A model generated the notes under the pieces. That model ran no database searches. It had not been told where the DNA came from and saw only the letters and a list, made by a program, of their open reading frames with translations. Below, one piece after another: positions 22,641-33,934 of a DNA stretch of 64,000 nt. The translations under genes were made by a program, and so were the position numbers. Source of the DNA: Blumeriella jaapii (taxonomy: Eukaryota > Ascomycota > Leotiomycetes > Helotiales > Drepanopezizaceae); the NCBI GenBank assembly GCA_009599575.1, contig VWND01000010.1, positions 578,501-642,500 of the forward strand, written 5' to 3'. Every line of letters starts with the position of its first letter. The stretch's first letter is position 1.

Positions 22641-23400
22641 CGAAATATTAAAGATTTGGATTGGTAAAAAAGTAAAAAAGCTGAGAAATTGCGAAAGCTA
22701 TATCGGGTCGAAGCATAATAGCCGTATATAAAATTAAATCGACTTTTTTTTGATATTTTTTGATTTGCGAAAGCGTGGCTACGTTTAGGTTTTTGATAAA
22801 TTCGCAGATTGGAAAAGGCGTATTTAAAAAGCGCCTTTTATATATATTAAATTTCGTAGCGATTTTTTCGATATACAAATCGTGGAACAAAAAGATTTTT
22901 TTTTTTGTTTGTTTCGTAAAATACGAATTTCGAAAAAATAATTCAGATTTTTTATATTTGTAAGCTCGTAGGTTTTTTTTAGATCGAAAATAATTTCGTC
23001 GGCTTTTAACGAATAAAAAGCGTAGTATAAAACTTAAATATCGTCGACGTAAAACGCTACGTATACGCTTCGCATTTCGTTAGCGAATATATAAAATTTT
23101 TCGTTTATTAGTTCGAGCTTTAGCTTTTTTAAAATATTAGCGAATTCGCCGTATTATAAAGCTGGAAAGTTTTTTAATTTATACAAAGCTCGGTTTAGTT
23201 ATATTATTATATTTGGTTGTTTGAATTTATTAAGCAAATAATACGTAATTAATTTATTTTTAAAATTTCGTTTTGCATTAACGAATATATTAATTATATC
23301 GAATTGCTTAATTTCCAGATCGAAATAAGCCGTTAACGTTATAACCGTTCGGAAAAAACGGGCTGCGAATATTGCTGCGTATATAAAAAAGATTAAAGCT
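22640..23400 (-). pseudogene. G Copia reverse transcriptase remnant
   Basis: Copia RT blocks in order: FDIINIFVNAKRNFKNKLI near 23240-23300, LNRALYKLKNFPALQYGEF near 23130-23200, and the catalytic YVDD intact at 23040-23051 within AFYVDDIQVL. Then comes the open segment 22648-22890 with FHDLYIEKIATKFNIYKRR, followed by KKYQKKVDLILYTAIMLRP and DIAFAISQLFYFFTNP (consensus YQ-x-x-V-G-S-L-x-Y and RPDIAFAV). The last two are diagnostic for Copia rather than Gypsy. The intact YVDD is unusual in this window, but stops elsewhere make the gene dead. Confidence 0.88.
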
Positions 23401-24490
23401 TCGTTTTAAAAGTCTTTTTTTACGATTAATTTCGATTTGCACCGTTGCAATTCGCTTAAATTATTTGTTTTGTATATAAAAACTTATTTAAATAAAATAA
23501 GTTTTATAGTTTTATTTTTTTTAATAATTTTCCAGCATTTTTTGGTTTTTAAATTTTTAATTTCGGTTTTTGCTTTTTTTTTAAATTGTTTTTTTATTTG
23601 ATGGTTTTTTAATTCGTTTCAGTTTTTTAAAGTCTTCGGTAAATTGTTCCGATATTATTTTTGATCGAAAAATTAAATGTTTTTTACCGACTTTTTTTTT
23701 ATCGAAGCCGTTATTATTGCGTAAATAGCCTGGAAGTTTTTTTTATTTATTTAAATCGGCTCGTTTGTTTAAAACGTATAAACGAATTCGTCGATTTGTT
23801 ATTTGATAAATAAAACTATTAATTAAAAGATTTCGTATACCGTGGCGTATATTTCCGGTTTATCCGGCCAATATAAAATAAAATTTGTACGATTTCGTTT
23901 AGCAGTTTTTAAAATCAGCTGCTTTTTATCGCTTATCGGAAACTTCGATTTGTTTTTTTTATTTTTTTTAAATGATGCTTTTTTTTTAATAATTAGCTTT
24001 GGAAAAGTTTTTAAAAGTAAGCGTTTAGATGGCTGTTTTATTTTAAATCGATTTGGCGCCTGATTTGCCGGGCGATAGTTTTTAATTATAATTTAAAAGA
24101 TTGAATTGCGCGCTTTTTCGTATAAAATTATTTTTATATCCGCGCCGAAAGACTTTTTAAAACTTTGCTCCGTTTTATTTTGTTTTGCAATAATAAATTT
24201 TATTAGTTTGTTATTTTTTTTGGATTTTTATAATTTTTTAACGTTTTTTTCGCGTCGGTCAAAATGTTTCGAATATATTTTGTATATTTCCGATTAATAA
24301 TTAGTTTTAAAAATTAAAATTGGTCGGTAATAGTTTTATCGAAAAAGCTTTTATAAAAGATTATTATTTCCGAGCTTTAAACGTTTGAATCGATCGTAAA
24401 AAAAGGCTCGATCGCTTCGGTTTTTATTAAGTTTTTTATTTTCGAAAATTTGGCTTTTTTTGGGATATTTAAATTTATTAATATTAAAAT

Positions 24491-24757
24491 TGTAAAACGG
24501 TGATACCTTGTATTGATAGGAGTTGGTAGTTTTAGCTATGGTCGAGGCATGAACCTCTTCGAGACCTCCTGCCATTAACTATTTTTAACAGGTATAAAAG
24601 CAAAGCATTTCTTTAGATAGTATTATAGGCACGCAGTTTAATTTATACTTTTACTTATTTTTTTTTTTTTTTTTTTAGTCTTTTTTAGGAATTTCCTAAA
24701 CTATTTTATTTACCGATATATGGCCGTATCAGTTTGGTTTTCCTATTTACTTTTATA
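24491..24757 (+). repeat. 5' LTR of D3
   Basis: 267 bp, TGTAAAACGGTGATACC to TTACTTTTATA. TATAAAA lies at 24593-24599, after CAGG, at the same place as in the other D LTRs, a likely U3 TATA box. The leader 24758-24990 matches D4 (59614-59850) and D2 (51900-52123, reverse) and holds no recognised gene; no clear TGG-type primer site was seen next to the LTR. Confidence 0.93.
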
Positions 24758-24989
24758 TTTAATAACTTACGCAGGAATTCAAACTTCGGTGTTTCGTTTT
24801 TATATATTCGCCGATGCGTTTTTTAAATTTATAATCAAGATCGATTTTGATATTTCGCTATTACGGTTTAAAAAATCTTTTATATAATATTGTTCGCAGC
24901 TGCATTATATAAAAGATTTTTAATAGTTTTTTTTATTTTGCGTATAATTATTAAATTATAAAAGTGTAATATATTTCAGAAACGTTTGA

Positions 24990-26546
24990 AATTACGGTTA
25001 GGCAATTTTGAACCGTGCGGAATTTAAAGCGCGAAAATCGTTTGTTTAAAAATAACAAATCGAATATTGGTTCGTACGCTTCGACCGCTGCGCTCGGTTT
25101 TTCTGAATTAAATTTCTTTTGGTTAAACGCTTGGCGAAAACTTAACCTTTTGATTTTACGCTTTGTAATTATAGCAATTACAATTTGCAGCTTTTTATTA
25201 AAAATAATAAGAAAATGGTTATACGTGCATTGGCCTAAGCCACGAAATATCGAAACCGTGGATTATACAGCAATATTATATTAATTCAATTAATTTATTA
25301 AAAAACAAGTTTTTTAATATATTATTCAAATATTTGAACGCAATTTTATTTTATTTAATTTTTTCAGAAAATACAAAAACCTTTTTAATAGCTTTTTTAT
25401 TAAAAACGATTTATTTTATATTAAAAACCTTTAATTTGCAATTTCAAAAAACATTTATTCAGCTAATTTAAATCCTATTAACACTTTCGCTAATATTATG
25501 AATAACGACGCTTTTCGTTTTTTTATACGAAGCCGCATGCTTTTTCCTGGCTTTTCTGATGCATTTTTATTTAATAGCGCCAATATTACCGATTTTATCG
25601 AAAAATATAAAAAAACTTGTAAAAATTTCGAAGTTTCTGAAACTGAAATGTTCGATAAACTTTTTCGCTATTATAATTTAATTATTAAAAATATTATTAA
25701 ATCGATAAATAAATAAAAAACTATTAAAGCTCGAAATTAGCGTAAGCTAGTTAAAGCTTTGAAATCGGAATTCCGAAACCACGATCGCTAGCAAATTCGC
25801 GATATTATCGCTTTTTTCAAATAATTTATTATAATAATTCGCTAAGCCAAAAAACTTAAAACTTATTATCGTATTTATACGAAAGTTTTTAACGTTTTTG
25901 TTAATAAAAAAGTCTTAAGCGAAGTTAAGCAAAAAAGATTGTTTTTATTTGGCTTTTCAATTAGCATTCGTAACAAAACTATTAAGTATTTTAAAATTAA
26001 TAAATAAAACTTTGAAATTTCGATTAATATTTTAAATTTGTAAAATTCGTTTTTAAATAAAACTAAAGCGAACGTATTATTAAAATTATAAACCAAAAGA
26101 AATCTTTTTTTTTTATTTACAAAAAAAACGTAAAAGCTTTAATACAAAAATATGCTCAGTTATTAAAAGTTACCGAAATCGCTAAAAAACAACCGGTTAT
26201 TATATTATTTAATTGTTTTGCAAAACTTATTGGCTTGGAAAAGCTTAATAAAAATATCGAAACTTTCGTATTAAAATTTACCGATATTAAAATTTAAAAA
26301 TTTCAAAGCAAAATCGAAGATTTTATATAATAGCAGAAAAAACTTTTTTACGTTAATTCGGATAATAAAAACGATTAAAATGGCTTTTATAACAATTATT
26401 TTCTTTAAGATACGCGAAGCGATTAACTTCGCCAAGCCACCGTAAAAATAATAGCTGCCTAATGGCAATCTCTTCGTATTAGCGATCAGAATTAACGAAA
26501 TATTAATTATAATAACGATTATTAAAAAAAAAGAAAACCAACGCGG
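24990..26546 (+). pseudogene. D3 Gag remnant (first part)
   Basis: Pieces: 25015-25284 (N-terminal, RENRLFKNNKSNIGSYAST) and 25498-25716 (FNSANITDFIEKYKKTCKNF, then KLFRYYNLIIKNIIKSINK), with a LKSEFRNHDR-type block just after. This is the conserved capsid start of this gypsy group. Then comes a charged C-terminal region (KTYYRIYTKVFNVFVNKKVL near 25860-25915 and LPIGLEKLNKNIETFVLKF near 26220-26280). Frames are broken by TAA/TAG. The remaining C-terminus with the zinc knuckle lies at 57744-58000. D2 and D4 carry the same protein. Confidence 0.82.
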
Positions 26547-26958
26547 TGTCAGGAACCAACATCACGTATATGAGTCAGGTGATCCGCCAAGACTTTCTGC
26601 CTTTTACCAACCCTCGAATAGCACTTTCTGCGGATAAGCCGTGGGGGCCGGATAGTACTATAAGGGCTGGAAATAATATTTAAGTAAAATATCTTATAGG
26701 AATAATTGCTAAAAAACCAGTTATTAAAGTTATATTAAAAAAAATAAAAAAAGGTCGGAATAAAGGCTGGAAAGCATACTAAATAAAGTTCGCTTGGTTT
26801 TTTAGAAAATACTTTTTTCGAAGGCTCTATCTTTTTTTTTGTATTTATACACGCTTTTTACTAGAAATATAAAAGGTAAAAATCAATTTGATTATTAATC
26901 CAATTTTATTTGAGTTTTATTATTTGAATTAATGTTTTTTTGCTTTTTAATTTTTATA
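26547..26958 (+). repeat. 5' LTR of E
   Basis: 412 bp, TGTCAGGAACCAACATCACG to TTTAATTTTTATA. The outer 120 bp are almost unmutated (many CA and TG), while the inner half is strongly converted. The mate is 57327-57738. Confidence 0.94.
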
Positions 26959-27059
26959 TTTTGATTTTTTTATTTACCGGAACGGCAGTTCGATATTATT
27001 AAAACAATTTTTTATTATATTATTATATTTATATCGTTATTATCGATATTATAGTTTTT

Positions 27060-28172
27060 CGCATTCGCAAAAAACAAACATTTTTAGCTATTTAAAAAGA
27101 CTTAGTATTTTCGGCTGTTTAGAGAAATTTCGTATTATCGTTTTTTCTGACGTTATCAGTTTTACTAAAGGTCGAAAATACTTTACTATCAGAGCGCGAC
27201 GATTTTTTAATTTTTTTTATCGAAGAAATTATTAAAAAAGGCCACGCTTAAAGCGATTCGGAAAAATCTTTCATCGAAACTTTAATTTATTTAACTAACG
27301 AACGAATCCGCGCCGAACAAAAAAAAAACGATAAACGTAAAAGAATAAAAAAGATACGAACTAAAATAAAACAGAAAAAAACTAAAAAAAAGATTTACGA
27401 AACAATTAAAAAACTCGAAAAAACTAAAAAACGCCGAAACGAATTCCGAAAGAAAATTAAACAATTTCAACGAAAACTTAACGCTTTCGAAAATATCGAA
27501 AAAAAGGTTTTTATACTTTTTAATACCGTTTTAACTAAAAAAAAACAAAAAATAATTTAAGCTAGCGATTATTATAAAATATTTTCGAAGCATTACGATA
27601 ATAATATTTATTAAAAACGAACTAGCATTTTTTTTAAGCATATTATATTTTTTATAGGAAATATAGCGAATTCGAGCCGAAAAGCATCAAAAATAAAAAA
27701 CTTTTTAATATATCGAAAAAAAAATATTAAAAAAGCTTAATTTTTTATTCGGCGTGCAAAGCGAAATTTCCGCTAAAATAAAAAAGTAATATTTTGTACT
27801 AATTAAAAAAAAATTAACGCTTGTGTTTTAGCTTTCGACGATAAAATAAAAAGAAAATGGATCGGATACGAACGACGTTTTACGAATATTCGAATTATAT
27901 AAAACGATTTCAAAAAATAAATATTGGATTTTTTAATAAATACGGAAAATCGAAAAATCGCGGCTTCGAATTTATACGATAAAACGAAGCAAAAAAAGCA
28001 TAAATCAATTAACGATTTCGTTGCTTATTTAAATAATCTCGAATAGCAATTGCAAATAATAAACGATACGACTAAAAAAAAAATGCTTTTCGCAAAACTC
28101 CGATTTATTTTTCGAAAAAAAATTATTAAACGAAGCAATATTGCAATTATAAGCTCGTACGAAAATTAGTAT
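27060..28172 (+). pseudogene. E Gag remnant (first part)
   Basis: A highly charged N-terminal half (27290-27540; RIRAEQKKNDKRKRIKKIR and later KLEKTKKRRNEFRKKIKQF) predicts a long coiled coil. The Lys runs were probably Glu/Lys mixtures before G to A change. The capsid-end region follows near 27978-28172 (INDFVAYLNNLE, KKKMLFAKLRFIFRKKIIKR, IISSYEN). D2 is inserted here; the frame resumes at 52397 with IARRIENTNK, the usual Gag end. Near 28161-28166 one A appears lost, shifting the frame by one base relative to pol. Confidence 0.75.
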
Positions 28173-28439
28173 TGTAAAAATAGGTAGGAAAACCAGACTG
28201 ATACGGCCATATATCGGTGGGTAAAATAGTCTAGGAAATCCCTAGAAAAGATTGAAGAAAGGAAAAGAAAAATAAATAAAAGTATGAATTGGACTGTATA
28301 TCTATGATACTATTTAAAAAGATGCTTTGCTTTTATATTTGTTAAAAGTAGTTAGTGGCAAGGGGTTTCGGAAGAGTTTATGCTTCGACCTTAGCTAAAA
28401 CTACCAATTCTTATTAATACAAAATATCACCGTTTTATA
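28173..28439 (-). repeat. 3' LTR of D2
   Basis: 267 bp; plus strand TGTAAAAATAGGTAGG to ACCGTTTTATA. The outer (left) end keeps AAACCAGACTGATACGGCC, the inner (right) end is mutated. Confidence 0.93.
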
Positions 28440-28449
28440 TTCTGTTTTA

Positions 28450-31400
28450 AATAATATACGTAATCGTTTTTAATTACGACCAACGAAAAATATAATTTCA
28501 ATAAGTGCAATCTAGTCTATTTTATATAATTTAAAAACTAATCAATCAAAAACCGAACTTTTTAACCTTATATTTTTTCGGTTTTTTAATCCGTTTTTGG
28601 CCTTTTTGCTGTTGGCTTCTGCGAAAAAATAGCGTTTCGCTTGTCGTTTAAATTATTTTGTTTATTCTGCTTTTTTGAAAAATAACTCGATAAAATATTA
28701 ATCGAGGTATCGTTTAAATTTACGAACGTTTTAATAACTTTTTCGTCGATAATATTATTAAATATCGCCGCGACGAATGCTTTTTACGATTTTTCTTCGT
28801 AAATAATAAATTCCAGCTTTTGTACGTGGTTCTACGCTTTGCAAAAAGCGCTGAAAAGTCTTGTATTAAAATCGTAAAAGTAATCGACTAATTCGTCGTA
28901 ATTAAAACCGATTAACGCTTTTGCTTCGCGTAAAACTAATAAATCGGACCACGGTTATTTATCGACGAATGCTTTTGAAAAAGCTTCGAGGCCTGTAAAA
29001 AAAACTATTCCACGAAATAGTTCGAAAATAATCGTTTGCAGTCGCGATTACCGAAAATACTATAATTGCTTTCGCCGCAATATAAATAATATCAGATTGC
29101 TTATCGGATTGTCGTTTTCGAAGTAATTTTTGTATTTCTGCGCCGTATAATTATTCGAATAAACCAGCATTGCGCCGTCGGTTTTTTAGGTTCTAAATCT
29201 AACGAAAACCTTTTGCTTAATCGAAAAGCTAACAAAAGTTATTTTATTTTCTATTCCGTAGCTTTCGGTCTTATAATCCGATAAAATAGCCGAGGCCACT
29301 GCTTAAACGCGCTGAAATACGAAAAAGCTGGGCTTTTCTAAATGGTTTTAATTAGCTTGGCGTCGTGGTGTAATTGCAAATAAGCTTCGATTATTTCCGA
29401 ATTATATACGAATGCAAACAAAACGTAATAATCGAAAATGGCGTCGGTAAAATCTTCGATCTTTTTCTTTTTTTAAAAATCGGCGATATCGAATTTTATA
29501 ATTGTAATGCGGTCGGGACCAGCGAAATCTGAAGCGATCGGAACGTTAAAGTATACCACGAGGCGGTAATCTTTAGGATTCCGGATAATCAAAGCAGCGA
29601 AGTAAAAGCCGGAGTGCATTTTAAAAGCTTATTAAATGAAATTGTAGAATATATTAGCGAAAAAAGCTGTAGACGCTCCTTAGGTTTTAACCAATCGGAA
29701 ATAATACTTATATATAGCTACTTTTTTTTTTATAAAATGCAATAATAGCTTGTTTTCTCCGTTATGAAACTCTACGTAATTAACGAATTCGCAGCTTAAT
29801 TCAGGTAGATTTTAAAATATACTTTCGGTCGAAAAACCAAAAAAATCGGCTTTTGGAAATATTCGTTGCTTCCACTTTTTTACGTTTCAATCGAACTTTA
29901 TGATCGCGCTAAATGCTTTAGAATCTGCTTTAAAATTTGCGTATTTTAAATAAATTTTAATACGTGCTTAAATAATTTTCGTAATTTTTCGTCGAAATAT
30001 AAACTAATTATTAAAATTAATTTCGAACACGTTGTAATCCGAATTTTTAATAGCAGCGAATCGATTAGCAAAGCCGATAACGTTAATTTTTTTTATAATC
30101 AAATTATAATACGCCGCGTAATAGCGTACGTAAAAATAGCAGAACTTGCCGTTTTTTCTAGCGTTAATATTATTCGTAGAAATAAAATTAAAAAATCGGA
30201 GTTTTTTAGCGAAGCTCGAGTAAAAACGGGTCACCGTTTTTAAAAGTCTTTTTTATTTGTTTCGACGTATTATATTTGCAATCTTCCGAAAAAGGCTTGG
30301 TCTAATCTTCGTTCGAAACAAAAGGAAAAAAGCTAACGGGTTTATCTGACCTTTATATAAAAATATCGAAATAAAACTTCTAAATCGTTTCGTCGTCGAA
30401 AGCGAAAATTTTAAATAAAATAATTTAATTTTATGCTTTTTGTATAATTTTTTTCGCGATAACTTCGATATTCTTTTCTAGGCTTTTTCGGTCGAGTCGT
30501 ATAATAGTCGAGATTTTAAATACTTTTATTAAAATCTGAAATATTAGCGGTTCGACGTTTTTAAACGCAATAAGCGTTTTTGATATTTACGTATTTAATT
30601 TCGAAAAATCAAATTCAAAATCGTTTGGATTTTTCCTTTTCGGAATGCCGGCGTTTTTTGAATCCGATTTTGTAAAATCGTCGCGTTTTTTATTAATTAG
30701 CTTAAAACCTATAACTCGGCGTTGATTTCCGGCTGTTTTTATTCGCGGTGCTTTTTTTGCTAGCGACGTAAATAGTTTTCTTTTCCGAATAAAAAAAGTT
30801 TCGAAAATATCGGCGCGCTTTTTTACGTTTTTTGTTTTTACTTTTTTCGGAATTGTTTTTATAAATATAATAGATTTTTTATATTCGAATAAGCGGTTGT
30901 TTGTTATTACGCTTTTAGTTTCGTTTTCGGATTCGTTTTCGATAGTTAAAAATAAAAATCGCCGAATTATTTTGGCTGTTTTAAAAATATTAATTGCTAC
31001 TGCGTATGTTTTTTTAAATTAAACGAAAATAATATTAGCTTTTTTGTCCTTTTCGTCGTCGTAAATTTAAAGCGTCGGAATAGCGTCGTTTTTTTCGTTC
31101 GGTATAAAAATATCGCATTTAGCGACGTTTAATTTTTTGCTTTAAAAAAAAGTCAGATTTAGGATTTCGCAACCGACTAGAACTCTTTTTGGCGATTATA
31201 TAACGTTATCGATCAGTTTGCAAACAGCTGTAAAAAAGCTTATAAATTTGCGGGCTTTTAAATTATTAGCTTTCAGAGCTTGCGTTTTAAAAATATAAGC
31301 GTTTAGTATTCAGACTTTTTTTTTCGTAAAAATAATAATTTCGAAAGCGAACGAAATGCCGAAATAGAATAATACCGGTAATTTTGCTAAAAACGTATTT

Positions 31401-31890
31401 TTAAATATTTTTTTTTCGTTGATTTAACAAAAAGCGCAAAACTCGGTCTGTCATCTTTTTTTTATTATTTCGAGTTTTTTTTGCTTCGACGAAGGCTTTT
31501 AAAACGTTGTCGTAATTTAACAGGAATTTGTCGTAATTAAAGCTTTTGCGAACGAATTTAGCTTTAACGAAATCTTCGTAATCGAATAAAAATTCGTTAA
31601 CGTTTCCAATTATTATATCGAATTGCTTTATAAATATTTTTACGAAAGCTGCTTATTAATCTAAAATAGCGACATTATATGCTTGCTTAAATTCGGAAAA
31701 GTTGCGTATAATAATTCCGTTTTAAAATAAATTAAAAATAAGCTTGCTAAATTTAGCAACGTTTTATTTGAAAAACGATATAATATCGATAAGTTTGTTA
31801 ATTAAAAAAAATATATTATATTTATTAAAAAGTAAATGGAAAAAAATACGGGAATTGTAAAATATTTGTATTTAAAAACTACGGAAATCC
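28450..31890 (-). pseudogene. D2 ORF2: long post-integrase ORF
   Basis: Reverse-strand homologue of the D1 ORF2, extending farther upstream: about 31890 to 31520 adds the N-terminal part missing from D1 (FSEFKQAYNVAI, FIKQFDIIIGNVNEFLFDYE). The 76-codon open segment 30004-30234 holds NGKFCYFYVRYYAAYYNLI, the degenerate Cys/His cluster. Between codons equivalent to D1 positions 7 and 1381 the D2 copy is 7 bp shorter, so D2 carries at least one frameshift that D1 lacks. Size, single frame in D1 and conservation of amino-acid motifs between copies support a real protein. No known domain was recognised. Confidence 0.6.
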
Positions 31891-32390
31891 GCATGCTGTT
31901 TTTTTAATAAATTATAATTGTTTAAATAAGCATCCGTTTAAAATAACGAAAAAAGTAAATAATACAAAAAATAGCAAATAATAAAATGCATAAAAAATAG
32001 TTTTCGTAAAATATACGAGCAATATAAATATATCAAATATACGGCTCAAAACATATACAAAACCTTTGTTTTAATAAGCAAAAGTATAGTTAAACAAAAA
32101 AAAATATAATAAATATCCTAAATAATATAAAAAAAAGTTTGCAAAAATAAACAATATATATAAAACAGAATAATTAAATTATATACAAATAAAACAAAAC
32201 AAAAACAATAAAATAATATATAATAAAAAAAAAAAAACAATAAATAACGAAAACAATAAAACAATTAATAAACAATTTTATAAACATCTTTTTCTTTTTC
32301 GATTATAAATGGAATTACGATTTAAATTATAATTTTAACAGCGGGGTTATCGTTCGGCTATTTCCAAACTTTTTCAAAAAGTTTTTTTTT
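31891..32390 (-). other. AT-rich spacer between integrase and ORF2 of D2
   Basis: About 500 bp of very AT-rich sequence with no convincing reading frame. On the plus strand it keeps many CA dinucleotides (for example around 32100-32290) but few TG, so mutation here looks one-sided. Possible roles are a leader or splice/initiation region for ORF2; nothing specific is visible. Confidence 0.5.
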
Positions 32391-33625
32391 TTCAGAAGTA
32401 TAATCGTTTTGGTCGGAATCGTCGTCGGAATTGTTAAAATCGGAATCGCTTTTTAATTTAAAATCCAGAAAATAAATTTGCTAATTCCTTTTGTAAAATC
32501 GTTTTAACCGGTTGGCGGCGAACGTTTCTTTTAGCTTCGTTTTATCGAATTTCGTAAGTTTGTAATAGCTTTTATTTAACTCGGCCTCGCATACTTCGTA
32601 AAATCCGAGCCATTTATAATTAAGTTTAATATCGGCCGATTTGTCGATAGCGCGCTAAACGTCGTAAATTAAAACCAAATTTTCTTTTCTAATTAACGTT
32701 TTTTTTAAAATCTTAGTTTTATCCCAGATTTCTTTAACTGTCTTCTTATATTTTTTTTTTTTTAAAATTATTTCTTTCATATTCATATCGCGGTAATTTA
32801 GCTGTTTAAATTTTATTACTAATAAATTTGCTTTCGTTTTTATTTTAGCTACGTTATAAAACTTTTATATAAGCCATTTTGTTTCCAAAAATAATCGAGC
32901 GCTGCCGTACTAAATGAAAAATGGGATTATTCCAATAAAAACGTGTATATATATGCGCATAACAAAAAGCATTCTCGAGAATTTCCGCGACTAACGCTTA
33001 TAACCCTCTCGAATAGCTTTTAAAAAGCCGTTAAAAATATTTTTATAGCTTCGTTCAACGGATTTATTATTTTTCGAATTATAGGCTGAAATTTAAATAC
33101 GTTAAATATCGTATTTTTTTATAAAAATTTCGATAACGCTTTTGTTTTCGAATTTACTATCGACGTTTAATTTGCTAAACAAATCATATCGATATATAAC
33201 GTTTTTTTAAAAAAAAGTCGCTATAATTTCGAAAATAGCGTTTCGAAAAAATCGCTTTTCAGACTATTTAAATAAATCGTTAATAGCGAACACGAAGCAT
33301 ATATAACCGCGATCGATAATCGGTACGCGCGTAACGTCGAGGTTAACTTTTTCTTAAACTTCAGAAAACCACGTCGGATATAATAGGTTTTTTTTTCGGC
33401 CAGGCTTTCGTTTTTAGCAAAAAATACAGCTTTTAACGAAGGCTTTGCAATTTTCGAAGCATTTTTTCCATCAGAAATCGTTTTTGGTTCGGTGGTAAAT
33501 GGCTTCAGCTCTTTTATAAAACACTTTTTTATAGGTTTTTTTTATAATTTGAAATTTATCAATTTTATTATTTATTATTAAGCGTTTTTGATATATATTA
33601 TTTTTTATTTTGTACAGCTTTTTAT
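32390..33625 (-). pseudogene. D2 integrase remnant
   Basis: Minus strand: zinc region AEAIYHRTKNDF near 33480-33510 and ENCKAFVKSCIFC near 33417-33460 (C-x2-C kept). The core starts with VNLDVTRVPIIDRGYICFVF, AINDLF near 33270-33345. The third catalytic block is SAYNSKNNKSVERSYKNIF near 33010-33080 (the Glu of DDE kept). The C-terminal part KEIWDKTKILKKTLIRKENL, then KLNYKWLGFYEVCEAE near 32590-32625 and TFAANRLKRFY near 32500-32530 corresponds to the KWLGPYRV-type end. No chromodomain follows. The N-terminal linker (LDYILADKKLYKIKN) is split by A2 at 33625/40083. Confidence 0.88.
33621..33625. repeat. Target-site duplication of A2 (TTTAT)
   Basis: TTTAT at 33621-33625 and 40083-40087 flanks the two A2 LTRs. 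Joining them restores the D2 codons for LADKKLYKIKN at the start of integrase. Confidence 0.93.
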
Positions 33626-33919
33626 TGTAACGATTTAATCAGTCGGAGGGCTGGGAGATCAGTCAATTGGTCGCCGTGTTCATATGGTATAAAACGAGCC
33701 TTTGGTTTTGTAACAAAAATATTCATTTAAAATTAACAATTGCAAAAGGCAGAGGTTGCTAAGAAAAAAGAGCTTTATATATATAATAGTTTCCATAATT
33801 GATGGGGAGATTCACTAGAAGACCAGAAAGCTTGTAGCTATACGTAGTTGCTGGAGAGCTTACAGCTATACGTAGTTGCTGGGGTGATACGAGAGATAGC
33901 AACAGAATAAATCGTTATA
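33626..33919 (-). repeat. 3' LTR of A2 with adjacent polypurine tract
   Basis: 294 bp, plus strand TGTAACGATTTAATCAG to AAATCGTTATA. The adjoining 33920-33933 reads GGACGGAGGGGTAG on the minus strand, an intact polypurine tract. The 28-bp duplication is present in mutated form near 33827-33882. Confidence 0.94.
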
Positions 33920-33934
33920 CTACCCCTCCGTCCG

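Larger units (their letters stand above)
22050..24490 (-). mobile_element. G: 3' half of a Ty1/Copia element
   Basis: Minus-strand Copia pol remnant. The 5' half (Gag, protease, integrase) should lie right of D3, which is inserted at 24490/24491. From right to left: a Lys/Asn-rich linker (23500-24490), reverse transcriptase (22640-23350) and RNase H (22060-22640). Its 3' LTR should lie below about 22050, but no second copy is present to identify it. It is the only Copia-type element seen in the window. Confidence 0.85.
24491..26546 (+). mobile_element. D3 (first part): 5' LTR and gag of a family D element
   Basis: D3 starts with its LTR at 24491 inside Copia element G. It runs through leader and gag to 26546, where E is inserted. 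It resumes at 57739 after the second CGCGG and is cut again at 59346 by D4. The uninterrupted D4 sequence around 61390-61440 (AACGCGAAAACCAAAATCGCG) confirms that 26546 and 57744 were contiguous. Confidence 0.93.

Noticed and set aside
23842..24297. Two plus-strand ORFs inside the G linker
   Set aside because: Antisense to the Copia polyprotein linker; hydrophobic, Phe-rich translations typical of reversed Lys-rich sequence.
25130..25230. Apparent transmembrane segment (LNLLILRFVIIAITICSFLL) in the D Gag N-terminus, also at 51660-51760
   Set aside because: Ser, Thr and Pro codons become Leu, Ile and Phe under C to T change, so hydrophobicity is likely a RIP artefact; the copies differ in the expected way.
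28450..31890. D ORF2 as an env-like gene
   Set aside because: Position fits, but no signal peptide, cleavage site or membrane anchor is visible; kept as unknown function.
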